Part shown: positions 17,146-24,826 of the stretch, piece after piece
How positions within the stretch are numbered: position 1 is the first letter of the stretch
Layout of the letters: each line of letters begins with the position of its first letter
From: Kitasatospora sp. GP82
GTDB taxonomy: Bacteria; Actinomycetota; Actinomycetes; Streptomycetales; Streptomycetaceae
Assembly (NCBI RefSeq): GCF_029892105.1
Contig: NZ_JARZAJ010000027.1
Span: 32,906 to 96,905 of the forward strand
Reading direction: 5' to 3'
DNA length: 64,000 nt
Program-made: the position numbers and the translations under genes
Notes under the pieces: generated by a model
What the model saw: the letters and a program-made list of their open reading frames with translations, nothing else
What the model was told of the DNA's origin: nothing
The model's database searches: none

Positions 17146-18348
17146 TCAGTGTGCCCGGCGCGCTCCGCGCTCAAGGGCGGCGCGCCCGACGGCGTCGAGC
17201 ACCACTTCGTCGGCCGGGAAGTGCACCCGCCCGCTGAGTACGTCGCGCAGATAGCGCTCCAGCGGATGACGGCGGCTCAGACCGGGGTTCCCGGTCAGGG
17301 TGACGGCCTGCTGGACGGCCCCGATCGCGGCGCGGTTCACGACCAGTTGGGCCGCCGCGCTGCGGGCCACGGCCGTCTGCCCGCCCCGGTCCACCCCGGC
17401 GGCCAGCGAGGCCAGCAGTTCCTCGGCGGCGATCAGTGAACTCTCTATCTCGCCGAGGGCGCTGCGATAGCGGGGAAGATTCCCCAGCGGCTCCGTCAGA
17501 TTGGCCGGAGTCCGCTGGCTCAGAAAACGCACCAGCCAGTCCTGCGCCGCACGCGCCACCCCCAGGTGGACGGCGGACAGCGCGAGATCGTGCCAGGCCA
17601 GATCAAGCCGCTCGGCGGCCAGTTGGGCCTCGGAGCGCGGCCCACCCGCCTCGGCGAGGCCGATCGCGGCCTCGGCAGGAACCCGTACTCCGGTGAACAG
17701 CACATCGTGTCCGGCGCTGGCGCGCAGCCCGAGCTGGTCCCAGACCGGATCCACTTCGATGCCCTCGCTGTCGCCGCGTACCAGGAACAGGCCGGTCCGC
17801 GGGGCCGGCTCGTCGGTTCTGGCCCAGACGGCCATCCAGGCCAGCGCCTCCGAACCGGTGCAGTACGTCTTTCGGCCAGTCAGCTCCCAGGTGCCGTCGG
17901 CGCCCCGCCGGGCCACCGTGACGGGCAGCCCCGGGGCTCCCCCGGGCTCGCTGAGCAGGGTGTTGACCAGCGCCGGTCCGCGCCGGGACTCACCGAGCAG
18001 CTTGCGGTAGATCGGGGTGGGCCAGCGCGCGGCCCTGGCCTGCTCGGCGTGCTGGAGCAGGGTGAACGCGGCGAGTACGGCCACCGAGGCGTCACCGCGC
18101 CCGAGTTGGCCGAGCACCCGGACGGTGTCGGCCAGCGTCCCACCAGGGCCGCCGAACCGCTGAGCCACCGTCAGGGTGAGCAGCCCGGCCTCGTGCAGGG
18201 CCTCGACGCCCTGGTACGGGAAGGTCGCGTCCCGGTCGTGCTCCTCGGCGCGGGCGGCGAGCAGGTCGACCACCCGGGGCAGGCGGGCCAGGGCCTCGGC
18301 GACAGGTGACGGGCCGTCGGTCGAAGGATCGGCGGAACGTGTGGTCAT
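17146..18348 (-). CDS. Acyl-CoA dehydrogenase-type flavoprotein, probably sulfur-linked
   Basis: A 400-residue flavoprotein of the acyl-CoA dehydrogenase fold. The N-terminal helical domain (about 1-120), the middle beta-domain containing the ALVNTLLSEPGGAP and LTGRKTYCTGS blocks (about 133-180) and a DUF/PF08028-like C-terminal domain (about 240-370) are in the usual order. Relatives include SfnB and DszC-type monooxygenases used in organosulfur acquisition. A cysteine leader peptide and two hairpins lie upstream (18449-18588), a set-up associated with sulfur control, which supports a sulfur role. The ATG at 18348 has GGAGG about 11 bases upstream. The exact substrate is unknown. Confidence 0.8.
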   Translation of the reverse strand: MTTRSADPSTDGPSPVAEALARLPRVVDLLAARAEEHDRDATFPYQGVEALHEAGLLTLTVAQRFGGPGGTLADTVRVLGQLGRGDASVAVLAAFTLLQHAEQARAARWPTPIYRKLLGESRRGPALVNTLLSEPGGAPGLPVTVARRGADGTWELTGRKTYCTGSEALAWMAVWARTDEPAPRTGLFLVRGDSEGIEVDPVWDQLGLRASAGHDVLFTGVRVPAEAAIGLAEAGGPRSEAQLAAERLDLAWHDLALSAVHLGVARAAQDWLVRFLSQRTPANLTEPLGNLPRYRSALGEIESSLIAAEELLASLAAGVDRGGQTAVARSAAAQLVVNRAAIGAVQQAVTLTGNPGLSRRHPLERYLRDVLSGRVHFPADEVVLDAVGRAALERGARRAH

Positions 18349-18448
18349 GATGCTGGGGCCTCCGGGGCGGCAGCGTGAAGCTCGGCAGACTGCGGGCGGC
18401 ACGCCCCACTGGCGTGCGGTTCCGGAAGCGGCGCCCCGAAACAAGGAT

Positions 18449-18504
18449 TGCCCGGCCGATCGGTCAGCCGGGCAGGCACCGCCGAGGGAGCGGGCGGCTC
18501 CCTC
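18449..18504 (-). promoter_or_regulatory. Two hairpins after the leader peptide, probable attenuator
   Basis: Directly after the leader stop codon is a perfect 7-bp stem (GAGGGAG with CTCCCTC, 18484-18504). A second hairpin, TGCCCGGC paired with GCCGGGCA around a 10-nt loop (18474 to 18449), is followed on the minus strand by AATCCTTGTTTC, a T-rich run. The second one looks like an intrinsic terminator between leader and structural gene. The first one touches the leader stop codon, so ribosome stalling could change folding. Confidence 0.6.
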
Positions 18505-18588
18505 TCAGCAGCCGGGACACGCTGCGCTGGCAGTGCGCCGCAGGTCGAGATAGCTGCGGCGGGTCAGCAGCAGACGGCGACACGACAT
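18505..18588 (-). CDS. Cysteine-ending 'putative leader peptide' (27 aa)
   Basis: A 27-codon gene reading MSCRRLLLTRRSYLDLRR at its N-terminus and ending in Cys-Pro-Gly-Cys. This is the pattern of actinobacterial leader peptides found before sulfur-metabolism genes: an Arg-rich start, then an (H/Y)-(V/L)-D-L-x-R core, then Ser/Ala and terminal Cys residues. Three of the 27 residues are Cys, so slow decoding under cysteine shortage is plausible. The ATG begins 7 bases after the -10 box, so the mRNA is probably leaderless. It precedes the acyl-CoA dehydrogenase gene by about 156 bp. Its role as a cysteine sensor is inference. Confidence 0.75.
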   Translation of the reverse strand: MSCRRLLLTRRSYLDLRRTASAACPGC

Positions 18589-18595
18589 GCTCGTG

Positions 18596-18625
18596 ACTGT
18601 ACGAAGCATTGATCGAAACCGTCAA
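18596..18625 (-). promoter_or_regulatory. Promoter of the leader peptide transcript
   Basis: On the minus strand TTGACG (18625-18620), an 18-bp spacer and TACAGT (18601-18596) form a strong vegetative promoter. The leader ATG (18588) starts 7 bases after the -10 box, so transcription probably begins at or next to the start codon. Confidence 0.75.
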
Positions 18626-18681
18626 GCAGTGTCGGGCACCCGTCCGGAGGGCCTGCCTCCCGGTGCCGCCCAGGGAGGCGA

Positions 18682-19176
18682 TCAGCCCTGCTGGAACATG
18701 TCCGCGGGCAGTGGTTTCAACAGCTGGTAGAGATCGTCCGAAATCGGCCGGTCCCAGGAGGCGATGGTGACCTGGACGCCGTCGCTGCGCCCGAACTGGG
18801 CGCAGAACACCCGCTCCTCGCTGACCTTGACCTTCTTCACGATCAACAGGTCATCGCCGAGCATGACCGGAAAGTCCTCCGCCGAGACGAACTCGACCGG
18901 TTCCTCGTTCTCCAGCGCCTCAAGCAGCTGACGGACCTCGAACGGGACTCCGTCAGCCGTGTCCCTGGCCGGCGATCCCTCCGGCAGGTTCCCGATGAAC
19001 ATCGCCGGGCCGCGGCCGCCGAACAGGTCGTACCGCAGGAAGATGCCCTGGCAGGAGCCGTCCTGGGCACTCATGATCATGGCGCCGAAATGGCCGGGCC
19101 AGTCTCCCGGGTCCATCGCGAGCACGTCGAAGTCCGGTCCTGCGGGCGAGCCGGAGCGACGGCGGAGAAATGACAT
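18682..19176 (-). CDS. Conserved-looking hypothetical protein
   Basis: A 164-residue acidic soluble protein with good codon bias throughout but no family that I recognise. The N-terminus is MSFLRRRSGSPAG. The rest is a mix of beta-strands and helices containing GSCQGIFLRYDLFGGRGPAMFIG (given only as a landmark region, residues about 38-60). No signal peptide or membrane helix is present. The ATG at 19176 is used; an ATG at 19185 would add three residues. It is not obviously in an operon: the leader/acyl-CoA dehydrogenase unit downstream has its own promoter. Confidence 0.65.
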   Translation of the reverse strand: MSFLRRRSGSPAGPDFDVLAMDPGDWPGHFGAMIMSAQDGSCQGIFLRYDLFGGRGPAMFIGNLPEGSPARDTADGVPFEVRQLLEALENEEPVEFVSAEDFPVMLGDDLLIVKKVKVSEERVFCAQFGRSDGVQVTIASWDRPISDDLYQLLKPLPADMFQQG

Positions 19177-19599
19177 GACACCCATCGTACGTGCCTGTCA
19201 GCGGCCGGTTCACGGGGTGGGTCGGGGTCCGGACGAGATCCACGCTCAGAGACCAATGTTGACTCTGAGCAACCACCCGAGCTACGTTCGGTTCTGCACG
19301 ACAGCCGCTGTGGACTCGATCCACCGGGGGGCGGCATGTCGCAGCGCGCCCTCGTGCGCATTTCTTCAACCGTGCACACCGCGGTGCGACACACACCAGA
19401 ACCGCCGAAGCAGTTCCAGCTGTCCACAGACCACCCAGCACCAACACACAACACCAAAAGCCAGGTTCGCGGGGCCCCAGGCCCGTCGCACTCGCGGACC
19501 TGCCCAGGAAACCGCCGCGTGGGGGCGTGCGGATCCCGGGCATCGGTGCCAACGCCTGAGTCGCTCTCGGGCGGTTGGGGCCACGCCTCCCGGCGACTG

Positions 19600-19619
19600 C
19601 CGGTCTCTTCGGAGACCGG
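19600..19619. terminator. Hairpin with TTCG tetraloop
   Basis: CCGGTCTC-TTCG-GAGACCGG is a perfect 8-bp stem capped by the extra-stable UUCG tetraloop. It lies in the middle of the gene-free stretch, so it may terminate a transcript not otherwise annotated. Confidence 0.5.
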
Positions 19620-19895
19620 GATCGGCCGACGCACCCGGGTGCGTGCGGGGATTCACCTACGGGAGGTGCTCGGCACTCGTGCCGGGCTGCACAGCAGGCG
19701 CCGTGTACGGCCGCGTGGGGGCGGTCGGCACGGCGTCTGTTGTCTGCTTCATACTGTGGGCCGTCACTTGTCCAGCAGTCAACGAGTTTTCGGCCGCCAG
19801 ATTTATTCCCGGCGCGCACCTTCTCGGTTCCCGGCGCCCTCCGAGGAGTTGCCGATGACCTGCCGAAGATCCGCCGAGACCCCCGGTGAAACTCC

Positions 19896-19953
19896 GTGAG
19901 CCATATGAGCCGTATGAGCCGTATGAACTGTGGGAGCCGCGCGAGCCGTGTGG
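19896..19953. repeat. 9-bp tandem repeat (GAGCCGTAT)
   Basis: About six degenerate copies of a GAGCC(G/A)(T/C)(A/G)T unit follow each other. In one plus-strand frame they would encode Glu-Pro-Tyr repeats, but no gene contains them. Confidence 0.6.
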
Positions 19954-20040
19954 GTCTCCGGCAAGCGGGCACCGAGCAGACAGGCCCGACCTGACAGAGC
20001 CGAAGCGGATCAGGCCGGGCCTCTGCGGGTCCGGATCGGA

Positions 20041-20298
20041 TCAGGTCAGGTCGAACTCGCCGTCCCGGGCACCGAGTACGAAGGCGCGCCACTCCGCCGG
20101 GGTGAAGACCAGTACCGGCCCCTCCGGCTGACGGCCGTCCCGCATCGCGATGTACCCCTCGACGAAGGCGATCTGCACATCCCCCACGCCCTGGCTGCTG
20201 GAGAGCCACTCGGCGTCGGTAAGGTCCAACTGGGGCTTACGGCCGCCCTCAAGAGTCCCCGTACCGCCGCTCTCCACGCTCGTACCGATAGTGGCCAC
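20041..20298 (-). CDS. DUF397 protein
   Basis: An 85-residue actinobacterial DUF397 protein. The family core is visible as DLTDAEWLSSSQGVGDVQIAFV and the C-terminal VLVFTPAEWRAFVLGARDGEFD, which are the usual DUF397 blocks. The GTG at 20298 is chosen because GGAGG ends 9 bases upstream. DUF397 proteins usually sit next to an XRE-type regulator and act with it in development or signalling. No such regulator is adjacent here, so it is either an orphan or acts with a distant partner. Confidence 0.88.
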   Translation of the reverse strand: MATIGTSVESGGTGTLEGGRKPQLDLTDAEWLSSSQGVGDVQIAFVEGYIAMRDGRQPEGPVLVFTPAEWRAFVLGARDGEFDLT

Positions 20299-20615
20299 TT
20301 CCGTGCTCCTCCCGACGTCGTCCAAAAGCCCAGACTAGCCACGCCCGCCCCGCGCGGAAGGGCTTGCGCCCAGCTCTCCTCCGACCGGGCTCAGTAGGCC
20401 GGTTCCAGCCGTGCCGTGGCAAGGACTGTGCTATCGCGTGACACGGCCTCGGTTCGCCCCGGCGGACGCGCCGGGCTGCGAGAGTGTTGGTCTCACGCCC
20501 CGCCGGGCAGCCCGGCACGGTACCGACACCCCAGCAGTCCGAAAACACCAGCACACCCGCCCAAGCCACGCCCCCGCCACGACCCAGCCACCAGCCAGGC
20601 CGACAGGAGCAGCCG
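20299..20615. other. Gene-free stretch upstream of dhaM
   Basis: Between the divergent DUF397 and DhaM genes. It contains a 10-bp inverted repeat (GCCGGGCTGC at 20470-20479 and its complement at 20507-20516) that could fold in the dhaM leader. No gene is supported. Confidence 0.4.
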
Positions 20616-21140
20616 ATGGACCGCCGGGACGCCCCCAAGGCCGATGTGATCCCCATCTCTACCGCGCCCTCCGCGCCGCACGCCGAGCAGGCCGCCGAGA
20701 CGGGACCGGCCCGTCCGGCCCGTCCCGCGGGTCACGGCCGGGTCGGCGTGGTGCTGGTCTCGCACAGCCAGGAACTCGCCGCCGCCACCGGCGCGCTGGC
20801 GGTGGCCCTGGCCCACAGCGATGACCCGGCCCCCGTGGCCACCACGGGCGGCAGCCTGGGCGACGGCCCGGGGACGAGCGCGGTCCTGATCGCGGCGGCC
20901 GCCCGGCGGGTGGATCAGGGCCACGGGGTGGCCGTCCTCTCCGACCTGGGCAGTGCGGTGAGCACCGTCCGGGCCCTGCTGGCCGAGGCGGACGAGCACG
21001 GTCTGCCCTTTCCGGTCCGCTTCGCCAACGCCCCGTTCGTGGAGGGCGCGGTCGCAGCCGTGGCCACCGCCACGGCGGGCGGCGATCTCGCGGCTGTGCT
21101 GGACGCGGCGGAGGAGATGTACCGCCAGCACAAGCTCTGA
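20616..21140 (+). CDS. dhaM: DhaM-like PTS phosphocarrier subunit (orphan)
   Basis: The phosphotransferase subunit that passes phosphate from HPr to the DhaL-bound ADP in PEP-dependent dihydroxyacetone kinase. The 174-residue protein has the EIIA-mannose-like fold starting VGVVLVSHSQELA. His50 in SHS matches the phosphorylated His of DhaM, and the IAAAARRVDQGHGVAVLSDLGSA block follows. The first about 40 residues are an Ala/Pro-rich extension. The ATG at 20616 has AGGAG 6 bases before it. DhaK and DhaL normally adjoin DhaM but are absent here, so partners must be elsewhere or it serves another acceptor. Confidence 0.88.
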   Translation: MDRRDAPKADVIPISTAPSAPHAEQAAETGPARPARPAGHGRVGVVLVSHSQELAAATGALAVALAHSDDPAPVATTGGSLGDGPGTSAVLIAAAARRVDQGHGVAVLSDLGSAVSTVRALLAEADEHGLPFPVRFANAPFVEGAVAAVATATAGGDLAAVLDAAEEMYRQHKL

Positions 21141-21153
21141 CGGCACCGCGCCC

Positions 21154-21185
21154 GTCAGCCGTGCTCCACCTGGTGCGCGGCTGAC
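21154..21185. terminator. Bidirectional terminator hairpin
   Basis: GTCAGCCG and its complement enclose a 16-nt loop that can pair further. It is located between the convergent dhaM and Nudix genes. Confidence 0.5.
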
Positions 21186-21213
21186 GAGGTGTCCGGGACG
21201 GGCCGGACAGGTC

Positions 21214-21720
21214 CTAGATCGGATCGCCCGGCAGCGCGGGCGCCCGGCCCGAGAGGGCGAAGGCCGTCCCGCCGTCGAACGCGAGGGCGAGATCGAGCCG
21301 TTGGCGGTTGTAGTCGTCCAGTTCCGGCAGCGCGTCCAGTGCGAACCAGCCGACGTCCAGGGACTCGTCGTCGTTCACTCCGGCCTCGCCGGAGACCGGG
21401 CGGCAGCGGAAGGTCAGGTCCAGGTACTGAGCCTGGTCACCGTTCGGGTAGTGCAGCATCGGGGAGACGGTCACCGAGGTGAGCGCTTCCGGCTCGACCG
21501 TCACACCGGTCTCCTCCCGGCACTCCCGCACCGTCGCGTCGGCAGGCTCCTCGCCGGGGTCGAGGATGCCCCCGACCAGTGCCCAGCGGCCGTTGTCGGT
21601 CCTCCGGTTGAGCAGCAGCCGCCCCTGCTCGTCGATGACCACGGCGGTGACGGCGGAGAGCCAGAGCGGCCGGGTGCCGACGAATGAGCGGAGCTCGGTG
21701 AGAAAGGGAGGGATAGCCAT
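21214..21720 (-). CDS. Nudix hydrolase
   Basis: A 168-residue Nudix-superfamily pyrophosphohydrolase. The Nudix box is complete at about residues 50-72: it starts GGILDPGEEP and ends with the metal-binding RECREETG. Members cleave nucleoside diphosphate-linked compounds, but the substrate cannot be read from the sequence. The N-terminus has the AVTAVVIDEQGRLLLNRR strand pair typical of the fold. ATG at 21720. It is convergent with dhaM, with a small membrane-protein gene next on the same strand. Confidence 0.9.
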   Translation of the reverse strand: MAIPPFLTELRSFVGTRPLWLSAVTAVVIDEQGRLLLNRRTDNGRWALVGGILDPGEEPADATVRECREETGVTVEPEALTSVTVSPMLHYPNGDQAQYLDLTFRCRPVSGEAGVNDDESLDVGWFALDALPELDDYNRQRLDLALAFDGGTAFALSGRAPALPGDPI

Positions 21721-21870
21721 GCGCAGAGCCTATGCGCCGAGCAGCACCACGAATCCCGCCGACGGCCCGGTGCGCGACCACCCGCACGAACACGCTCCCG
21801 CACGAGGTCGACTGCCGGGCGATTGACTGCCGGGGCCCGAGTGCGCCCGGCGCACGGAACAGCGCCTCCG

Positions 21871-22131
21871 CTACAGCGCAGGCCCCCGGCCGGCCCTGAT
21901 CAGGGTGAACACCACCCGGGCGAGCAGCAGGACACCCGCCGCCAGGCAGCCGGCCACCGCCATCGCCCAGGCCGGACCATCGCTCTCCGGAACGGCGACC
22001 GCCACCAGGATTCCGGCACCGACGCAGGCCGCGCCGACCAGGCTGAGCAGCAGGCGGTGCCGCTCCAGGGCGCCACCGCTGAACAGCCGCGCCAGGCGGC
22101 CGGGCGGCCGGTCACGTCGTGTCTCTCCCAT
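21871..22131 (-). CDS. Small two-helix membrane protein
   Basis: An 86-residue protein with a basic N-terminus of about 22 residues and two hydrophobic segments at about 27-48 and 54-78, so both ends probably face the cytoplasm. No known family is recognised. The ATG at 22131 follows GGTG but no strong ribosome site. Codon bias supports it as a gene. It shares strand with the Nudix gene downstream, with a 150-bp gap. Confidence 0.55.
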   Translation of the reverse strand: MGETRRDRPPGRLARLFSGGALERHRLLLSLVGAACVGAGILVAVAVPESDGPAWAMAVAGCLAAGVLLLARVVFTLIRAGRGPAL

Positions 22132-22469
22132 GGCACCCACGGTATATCCGAGCTCGTCGACGCGGTGGTGCCGCCACGCGCCCCCGCGCGAGCGCCAACG
22201 GGCCGCCGCGCGCCCCTTGAGCGTCGCGCGCACCACCGCAAAAATCCATTGCCGCCGTACAACCATCAGCGGCCTTCGGTGGTCTCCATTACATCGAACG
22301 ACCCAGACCACTGATTCAGCTGGACCATCCAGGACCGTCCCAGGCGTGGGTAGGGAGTCCCCCGCCGGGCCGGAGATCCCGGGTGCGGAGCCGCCGCGCC
22401 CTGGTGCCGGAGACCGGGTACGGCGCTCCGGCGGTGCCACCACGCCGCATCGGCGACCGAGGGGGACCT
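22132..22469. other. Gene-free divergent region
   Basis: Lies between the small membrane-protein gene and the polysaccharide deacetylase gene. Slightly less GC-rich around 22235-22330, where promoters for both are expected, but I see no clear -35/-10 pair. Confidence 0.35.
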
Positions 22470-23477
22470 GTGCCGCATCCCGATACCACCACCGTCACCA
22501 GCCGACTCGCCGACCGCCCCACCGGTCTGCTGCCGTCCGGCCTCCCCGCCGCCCCGCCGCCCGAGCGGGACCGGGGCGGCTGGCTGCGGTTCTCCCCCGC
22601 GCAGCCGCTGTTCCGGGCCCGCGCCGCGCAACGCCTCGCCGTGCTCGCGTACCACGGGGTGACCGACCCTCGGTCCTTCGGCGCCCAGTTGGACCGGCTG
22701 CGCCGACTCGCCACGCCGGTCTCCCTGCAGGCCGTGGAGCGCGCGATCTCGGAGGGCCGGCCGCTGCCGCCGCGCAGTGTGCTGATCACCTTCGACGACG
22801 CCGACCGTACGGTGCTCACCCATGCGCTGCCCGCGCTGGCCGCGCGTCGGATCCCGGCCGCGGCCTTCGTGATCGCCGAACTGATCGGCACCGACCGGCC
22901 GTTCTGGTGGCACGAGGCCGCGTTCCTGGCGCAGCACGGCGGCCAGGCCCGCTCGCTGCCCACCGACGGCCGTCCCGAACAACTGCTGGACCGGCTCAAG
23001 GCCCTGCCCGATCCGGACCGTCGCCGGACTCTGCACGAACTGCGGGTCAGCTCACGGCACCGTCCCCCCGGTCAGGAGCAGCTCACTCCGGACGACCTGC
23101 GGACCCTGCGATCGGCAAAGGTCGCGATCGGGAACCACACCATGGGCCATCCCTGCCTGGGCCGCTGCGACGAGGCGACGGTGGCTGCGGAGATCATGGG
23201 CGCGCATCGGGTCCTCACCCAGTGGCTGGGCGAGGCACCGACGGCCTTCGCCTACCCCAACGGCGGGTACGACCCCCGGGCCGATGCGGTGCTGCGCGCG
23301 CTCGGCTACCGGCTGGGCTTCCTGTCGGACCACCGCCTCGGTCCCCGGCTGCCGGTCCACCCGCTGCGGATCAGCCGTCTGCAGGTGGATTCGATGACCT
23401 CCACCCGCCGGTTCGACACCATCCTCTCCGGACTGGAACCAGCCGTGCAGCGCTGGCGCAGGCACCCCGGGGACTGA
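22470..23477 (+). CDS. Polysaccharide deacetylase (NodB-type)
   Basis: A 335-residue carbohydrate esterase family 4 (NodB homology) protein that would remove acetyl groups from a polysaccharide or glycan. Motif 1 is LITFDDADRT (about 108-117), with the catalytic base and metal-binding Asp. Motif 2 is NHTMGHPCL (about 222-230), with the two metal-binding His. Motif 3 is the FAYPNGGYD block (about 259-267). There is no signal peptide, so it may act in the cytosol or be exported otherwise. The GTG at 22470 has GAGGGGGA just upstream; a longer frame to 22383 is possible but less likely. Confidence 0.87.
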   Translation: MPHPDTTTVTSRLADRPTGLLPSGLPAAPPPERDRGGWLRFSPAQPLFRARAAQRLAVLAYHGVTDPRSFGAQLDRLRRLATPVSLQAVERAISEGRPLPPRSVLITFDDADRTVLTHALPALAARRIPAAAFVIAELIGTDRPFWWHEAAFLAQHGGQARSLPTDGRPEQLLDRLKALPDPDRRRTLHELRVSSRHRPPGQEQLTPDDLRTLRSAKVAIGNHTMGHPCLGRCDEATVAAEIMGAHRVLTQWLGEAPTAFAYPNGGYDPRADAVLRALGYRLGFLSDHRLGPRLPVHPLRISRLQVDSMTSTRRFDTILSGLEPAVQRWRRHPGD

Positions 23478-23687
23478 TCCGCCGATGCCGGCCGAGGGGG
23501 CGATGGGGCCGGATCGGGGCCGGGGCTGCGGGCGCCGCGTCCAGGCCCTGTCCGGCCGGTCCCGGGTGCGCGGCCGGCCCTGCACCCCTCGGGCGGGCGC
23601 GGCCCTGAGGAACCGCAGGGTCCGCGCCCGTTGAAGGATCGGCCGGGCGGGTCGGCAGTCGAGTGCCTGTCCGGCGGTCGAGTGCGG

Positions 23688-24473
23688 TCAGCTCACTGCG
23701 GGGACGGGGGTGGCGAGCAGACGGCCCTCTGCGTAATGGGCGGCCGCGGCCGACAGTTCGGCGACCCGGCCGCTGTGCAGAACGGTCAGGCGGGCGGTGC
23801 CGGTACCGAGGGCGGCGTCGCCGATCCTTCGCAGTGCCTGGGCCGCGACGGCCTCGGCCGAGCCGAAGCAGACCGGCCCGGTGGCACCGGGGCCGCCGAC
23901 GGCCGCGCGGATCCGGTCCCCGACCAGTTCGTAGTGGGTGCAGCCGAGCACGATGGTGTCCGTGCCGGCAGGCGTACGGGAGGCGGCGTCCGCGATGGCC
24001 GCGTCGATGGCGGCGTCGTCCCCGTGCTCGATGGCATCGGCCAGCCCTGGGCAGGCGATCTCCGTGACCTCCTCGGCTGCGCCGCCGAAGTCCTTGATCA
24101 GCCGAAGCTGGTACGGGCTGCCGGTGGTGGCCGGGGTGGCCCAGATAGCGACTCGCCCGCCCAGTGCGGCGGCCGGCTTGATTGCCGGGACGGTGCCGAT
24201 GACCGGCAGCTCGGGCTCCAGTTCGGCCCGCAGCGCCTCCAGGGCGTGCACGGAGGCGGTGTTGCAGGCGACCACGAGGGCGTCCGGGTGGTACGCGGCG
24301 GCCGCCCGCGCGCAGGCGAGGGCGTGCGCGGTGACGTCCTCCGGCGTACGCGGGCCCCACGGCATGGTGTCGGGGGCGGAGGAGAGCACCAGGTCCGCGT
24401 CGGGCCGCAGATTTCGCACGGCTGCCGCAGCGGCGAGCAGGCCGAGTCCGGAGTCCATCAGTGCGATCTTCAC
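23688..24473 (-). CDS. Glutamate racemase-like protein (Asp/Glu racemase family)
   Basis: A 261-residue Asp/Glu racemase-superfamily protein. The N-terminal MDSGLGLLAAAAAV matches the start of glutamate racemases (FDSGxGG). The two catalytic Cys are present in ACNTASV (about residue 74) and LGCTHYEL (about 182), so activity is plausible. If it is a MurI it makes D-glutamate for peptidoglycan, but the MurI of streptomycetes usually lies in another context, so this may be a paralog. The GTG at 24473 has no ribosome site; TAGAGT lies 8 bases upstream (minus strand 24487-24482), suggesting a leaderless mRNA. Confidence 0.8.
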   Translation of the reverse strand: MKIALMDSGLGLLAAAAAVRNLRPDADLVLSSAPDTMPWGPRTPEDVTAHALACARAAAAYHPDALVVACNTASVHALEALRAELEPELPVIGTVPAIKPAAALGGRVAIWATPATTGSPYQLRLIKDFGGAAEEVTEIACPGLADAIEHGDDAAIDAAIADAASRTPAGTDTIVLGCTHYELVGDRIRAAVGGPGATGPVCFGSAEAVAAQALRRIGDAALGTGTARLTVLHSGRVAELSAAAAHYAEGRLLATPVPAVS

Positions 24474-24700
24474 AGGGGATGACTCTACTTGATTCGGGGG
24501 GTGCGGCTGCGGCGGACGGCCGTCCTCGGCACGCGCTGCGGAAGGCGCCTGCGGCGCAGGAGTGGGGGGCTTGAAGGCACCTCGTTGCGGTGGTCCGTCG
24601 GCGGTGGGGCCGGGACGGGTGCGGCCCGGACGTCCGCGTTCCTCGGGGATGTACCTGTGGCAGGGGCGTCCTGTTAGAAGGCGGGCGACGGTCTGCGGGG
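24474..24700. other. Gene-free divergent region before the 36-bp repeats
   Basis: Between the racemase-like gene and the repeat array. Apart from the TAGAGT element serving the racemase-like gene, I see nothing specific. The plus-strand frames are Arg/Gly-rich and not protein-like. Confidence 0.35.
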
Positions 24701-24808
24701 GTGGCTGGGCGCGGGAGGCGGGGGTTCGGGACGGGGGTGGCTGGGCGCGGGAGGCGGGGGTTCGGGACGGGGGTGGCTGGGCGCGGGAGGCGGGGGTTCG
24801 GGACGGGG
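24701..24808. repeat. Three identical tandem copies of a 36-bp unit
   Basis: Copies at 24701-24736, 24737-24772 and 24773-24808 are identical over all 36 bp. The unit begins GTGGCTGGGCGCGGGAGG and ends in GGGACGGGG. A fourth copy starts at 24809 but diverges after four bases. The array ends 18 bp before the GTG of the downstream glycosyltransferase, so it lies in the 5' leader or promoter. Its G-runs could form quadruplexes. Confidence 0.95.
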
Positions 24809-24826
24809 GTGGGGCAGACTGCCGGG

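Larger units (their letters stand above)
19177..20040. other. 864-bp stretch with no convincing gene
   Basis: Open frames exist on the plus strand (for example 19336-19899), but they lack high GC at third positions and read as Arg/His/Ser-rich sequence. The stretch holds a hairpin (19600-19619), a short tandem repeat (19896-19953) and two less GC-rich patches (about 19360-19470 and 19740-19830). It could contain an unrecognised non-coding RNA or a decayed gene. Confidence 0.4.

Noticed and set aside
19336..19899. Plus-strand open frame of 187 codons
   Set aside because: Third-position GC is low and composition is Arg/His/Ser-rich; no family features.
24701..24808. The 3 x 36-bp array as a CRISPR
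   Set aside because: The copies are directly adjacent with no spacers and no cas genes are nearby.
24590..24826. An upstream start for the HpnB-type gene that would translate the repeats as VAGRGRRGFGTG units
   Set aside because: The extension is Arg/Gly-rich with no ribosome site, and HpnB proteins start at the hydrophobic helix encoded from 24827.
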